Assembly: GCA_021158245.1 (NCBI GenBank)
Contig: JAGGVB010000179.1
Span: 1-64,000, forward strand
Origin: a bacterium
GTDB lineage: Bacteria > Zhuqueibacterota > QNDG01
DNA: 64,000 bases
Direction: 5' to 3'
A program made the translations under genes and the position numbers. This document shows positions 61,457-64,000 of this stretch, piece after piece (position 1 is the stretch's first letter; every line of letters starts with the position of its first letter). The notes beneath the pieces were generated by a model. That model saw only the letters and a program-made list of their open reading frames with translations. It was not told the DNA's origin and did not search any database.

Positions 61457-61597
61457 GTCCCAGCCTATAAAGAACCCGCATTACACGGTGGGTGTCCTCC
61501 TGAACGCTTTTTACTTCCACTCTAAGGAGGCTTGTAATAGACGCCAGAGCCGGACTCCCAAATTTACAACTTGACTCTTTATAGTTGCGAAAAGGAC
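61457..61597 (+). ncRNA. structured RNA with 6S-like rod and central bubble
   Basis: No gene spans this 141-base stretch. It folds by eye as a rod. The closing stem is CTATAAAGA/TCTTTATAG (61465-61473 with 61576-61584, nine perfect pairs), plus outer GTCC/GGAC (61457-61460/61594-61597). Then comes a symmetric internal bubble of 16 against 16 bases (61474-61489 and 61560-61575). The terminal arm starts GGG-T-GTCC/GGAC-T-CCC (61490-61497 with 61552-61559) and ends with TCCT/AGGA. A closing stem, open central bubble and capped arm are the layout of 6S RNA, which binds sigma-70 RNA polymerase. The sequence was not matched to a family model, and no clear promoter was found. Confidence 0.45.
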
Positions 61598-61674
61598 TCA
61601 ATTACAGGGTTACCTATTTTAAGTTAGTTGCAACACTTTAATTTGGAAAATTTATAAGCAAATGTCAAGAGAAA

Positions 61675-62880
61675 ATGGTGATTAACTTGATTAGATATTT
61701 AAAAATTATTTGTATTTATGCAGGAATAATATTTCTTGCGGGCATGTTTATAGACAATAATTTATTGGCTCAGTCTAATAAAAGGCCAAGGGCAAGAGAA
61801 GCTTGTGTGGTAATTGGTGTTATATCCCCTGGTAAATATAATGCAATCACTGATGTAAAAGGTGTAAAGGTTGGACATGTTACTATCCAAAAGGGAGATT
61901 CAGTTCGTACCGGAGTTACTGCTGTTCTGCCTCATGACGGGAACATTTTCAAGGAAAAAGTACCTTGTGCTGTTTATGTGGGTAATGGTTTTGGCAAACT
62001 TGCAGGCTCAACTCAGATAGAGGAACTAGGCAACATTGAAACACCAATCATTTTAACAAATACATTGAATGTAGGTACTGCTGTGAAAGCAGTTGTTAAG
62101 TATACTCTCAGCCTTCCCGGAAATGAAGAAGTTCGTTCTGTTAATGCGGTTGCAGGAGAAACAAATGATGGGTGGCTGAATAATATAAGAGGATTTCATA
62201 TAACAGAAGATGATGTTATTAATGCAATAAAAAATGCTAAGGGTGGAATTGTGGGGGAAGGATGTGTTGGTGCTGGTACGGGAACAACATGTTTAGGATT
62301 CAAAGGTGGTATAGGAACATCTTCACGAGTATTACCGGATGCTCTCGGAGGATGGACGGTGGGGGTGTTAGTACAAACAAATTTCGGCGGGATTCTGTCG
62401 GTAAACGGAGCACCTGTGGGAAGGGAACTCGGGAAATACTCATTCAGCAGGTACCTTCCTGATGATGAAGAGGGCTCCTGCATGATTGTAATAGCAACAG
62501 ATGCTCCTCTCTTGCACAGGAACCTGAAGCGTCTTGCTTCAAGAGCAATGCTCGGCCTTGGATTGAGCGGAGGATTTTCAAGTAACGGCAGCGGAGATTA
62601 TGTCATCGCTTTTTCTACAAACGAGAAATGTAGAATAAAATCTGATAATAAAAAAAGCGTGGAACGTTTTGAGCAAATTCCAAACAATAAAATGTCTCCC
62701 TTATTTTTAGCAGTTGTAGAAGCAACGTATGAAGCGATACTTAATTCTCTTTTTGCTGCTGAAACTGTAGTTGGAAGAGATCATCATAAAGTTGAGGCAC
62801 TACCAATTGAGAAGACAATAAAAATATGTAAAAAATATAACTCTTTAAATTGGGATAAATCCTTGATTAATAATAGATAA
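61675..62880 (+). CDS. exported P1-family (S58, DmpA-like) aminopeptidase
   Basis: A 401-residue self-processing N-terminal-nucleophile hydrolase of the DmpA/P1 family. The signal-like start (YAGIIFLAGMFIDNNLLAQ) is followed by the family opening ITDVKGVKVGHVTIQKGD, then VNAVAGETNDGWLNNIRG and GEGCVGAGTGTTCLGFKGG. The processing site EEGSCMIVIATDAPL would cleave before Ser268, the new N-terminal nucleophile. Members cleave N-terminal residues from peptides or beta-peptides; export is unusual enough to note but occurs in the family. The structured RNA lies directly upstream. Confidence 0.9.
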   Translation: MVINLIRYLKIICIYAGIIFLAGMFIDNNLLAQSNKRPRAREACVVIGVISPGKYNAITDVKGVKVGHVTIQKGDSVRTGVTAVLPHDGNIFKEKVPCAVYVGNGFGKLAGSTQIEELGNIETPIILTNTLNVGTAVKAVVKYTLSLPGNEEVRSVNAVAGETNDGWLNNIRGFHITEDDVINAIKNAKGGIVGEGCVGAGTGTTCLGFKGGIGTSSRVLPDALGGWTVGVLVQTNFGGILSVNGAPVGRELGKYSFSRYLPDDEEGSCMIVIATDAPLLHRNLKRLASRAMLGLGLSGGFSSNGSGDYVIAFSTNEKCRIKSDNKKSVERFEQIPNNKMSPLFLAVVEATYEAILNSLFAAETVVGRDHHKVEALPIEKTIKICKKYNSLNWDKSLINNR

Positions 62881-62893
62881 ATAGGCGGTAATT

Positions 62894-64000
62894 ATGAAAA
62901 ATTTAAAATTTATATTATCATTCTTTATTGTTTTGATTTTGTGCTATTCTCCTAATTTAATGTGCGGCTCAAATGAAATACTAGTAATAGATGTTAAGGG
63001 GCCCATAACCCCTGTAAAACTCAAATATATCAGTGAGAATCTGGACAAGGCAGAGAGAGGGAATGCAGAATGCCTGATTATAGAGCTTGATACTCCGGGC
63101 GGGCTTATGCAGTCAACCTGGGAAATCGATAAAAAAATATTATCTGCAAAAGTGCCGGTAGTTGTGTATATTACACCTACAGGAGGAAGAGCTGCATCTG
63201 CCGGAGTGTATATTACATACGCTTCACACATTGCAGCAATGGCACCAAGTACAAATATCGGATCTGCCCATCCTGTTACAATGGGCAAACAGGATACTTC
63301 AAGTGTAATGCTTGAGAAAATTACCAATGATGCTGCTGCACACATAAAGGGCCTGGCGGAAACGAGAGGGAGAAATGCAGAATGGGCGGAAAAAGCGGTC
63401 AGGGAAAGTGTGTCGATTACTGCAAAAGAAGCAGTAAAAATAGGCGTTGTGAATTTTATAGCAAAGGACAAAGATGATTTGCTCCGGAAGCTTGACGGGC
63501 GTAAAATAAAACTTGTAAACGGATACAAGACAATAAAAACGAGGGATGCCAATATAAAGTTTGAACCAATGAGCTGGCAGTATAATATTCTTGATAAGAT
63601 TTCCGACCCTAATATCGCTTATTTGCTGATGCTTGCGGGTATGGCCGGAATATTTTTTGAGCTGAAAAGCCCCGGAGCAATTTTTCCCGGTGCTATCGGC
63701 GGGATTTGTCTTATTCTCGCTTTCTTTTCAATGCAGGTTCTACCTATTAATGCTGCCGGAGTTTTACTTATTCTTCTTGGTATTCTCTTTTTTATCCTTG
63801 AACTGCATATTACGAGTTTTGGATTATTAACAATAGGAGGTATTGTGTCAATGCTATTAGGATCTTTAATGCTTTTTAAATCTCCGGAAATGAGTGTTTC
63901 TCTCGAAATTGTCATCCCAGCGGTTCTAGGCATGGCATTCTTTATTGTTGTTGCTCTCGGGTTGGCACTTAAAGCCCAGAAGAAAAAAGTTAGTACCGGG
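62894..64000 (+). CDS. NfeD-type membrane-bound ClpP-class serine protease (partial)
   Basis: The reading frame is open from the ATG at 62894 to the window end (369 codons, 3' part missing). The signal peptide (..NLMCG) is followed by a ClpP-like domain with IIELDTPGGLMQSTWEIDKK and the catalytic Ser in RAASAGVYIT (Ser102). Lys142 in LEKITNDAA sits at the spacing of the Ser-Lys dyad of the 1510-N/NfeD1b family. Several helices follow from about residue 235 (IAYLLMLAGMAGIFFELKSP, GVLLILLGILFFILELHITS). The soluble NfeD C-domain should lie beyond 64000. It usually works with a stomatin/SPFH protein, which may be the next gene. Confidence 0.93.
   Translation, partial: MKNLKFILSFFIVLILCYSPNLMCGSNEILVIDVKGPITPVKLKYISENLDKAERGNAECLIIELDTPGGLMQSTWEIDKKILSAKVPVVVYITPTGGRAASAGVYITYASHIAAMAPSTNIGSAHPVTMGKQDTSSVMLEKITNDAAAHIKGLAETRGRNAEWAEKAVRESVSITAKEAVKIGVVNFIAKDKDDLLRKLDGRKIKLVNGYKTIKTRDANIKFEPMSWQYNILDKISDPNIAYLLMLAGMAGIFFELKSPGAIFPGAIGGICLILAFFSMQVLPINAAGVLLILLGILFFILELHITSFGLLTIGGIVSMLLGSLMLFKSPEMSVSLEIVIPAVLGMAFFIVVALGLALKAQKKKVSTG

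Noticed and set aside
1-64000. tRNA, rRNA or prophage genes
   Set aside because: I saw no cloverleaf with a TTC loop and CCA-type end, no rRNA sequence and no phage structural genes. Reading by eye could miss a tRNA; a tRNA scan would settle it.

Overview
The window is a chromosomal stretch of an AT-rich, Gram-negative-type bacterium, most likely an uncultured or little-studied member of the FCB superphylum (Calditrichota, KSB1, Zixibacteria, Marinimicrobia-like or a relative). The evidence is combined: C-terminal NYPNPFN-type (type 9 secretion / FlgD-Ig-like) sorting domains, a PorV/UPF0164-type outer-membrane protein, GldA/F/G-like ABC genes, a GWxTD-domain protein, a CBM9-DUF5916 barrel, many TonB/ExbB/ExbD proteins and many short lipoproteins. 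The exact phylum cannot be fixed from sequence alone. No rRNA, tRNA, CRISPR array, prophage or complete insertion sequence was seen.

Layout. 25-4705: an outer-membrane protein followed by a type IV pilus/type II secretion block (GspB/PilP-like, secretin, PilT) with ATGA overlaps. 4994-20332: a single ~15 kb operon, with candidate sigma-70 and sigma-54 promoters in front and a strong terminator behind. It encodes two secreted proteins with C-terminal sorting domains, a PorV-like/TPR protein, an Ig/barrel protein, a fibronectin-ExbB fusion, two ExbD proteins, a TonB-like protein and a 1080-residue TPR-NHL protein. I regard this as the best candidate for an undescribed system: a self-contained, proton-motive-force-driven surface export or assembly machine. 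20495-25036: an S9 peptidase fused to an FGE-sulfatase domain, then a dicarboxylate/glutamate symporter. 25037-29601: an accessory zone, with an AbiE-type toxin-antitoxin pair under a palindromic operator and between ~70 bp direct repeats, a GIY-YIG protein, a Cys-rich orphan and an FMN oxidoreductase, all on the minus strand.

30030-43874: mostly housekeeping and envelope genes (DUF5916 barrel, HypF, MutS, a sigma/anti-sigma/YbjQ operon, CocE-type hydrolase, DUF5808, two PH-like small proteins, a PflA-like radical SAM enzyme). 44199-44728: a textbook sigma-54 promoter driving a pilin-like protein. 44882-54462: purC, an acetyltransferase, and a long envelope cluster (two TonB paralogues, TPR-GWxTD protein, lipoproteins, FGE-fold protein). 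54632-59240: a GldA/F/G-DUF4340 ABC module. 59508-64000: ComM/YifB, a STAS protein, a structured RNA with a 6S-like fold, a P1-family peptidase and an NfeD-type membrane serine protease cut by the window end.

Across the window two ~143 bp miniature inverted-repeat elements, 36 kb apart and in opposite orientation, share TIRs and a diverged interior. Three good sigma-54 boxes (4886, 44199, 50708) suggest RpoN control of pilus and surface functions.
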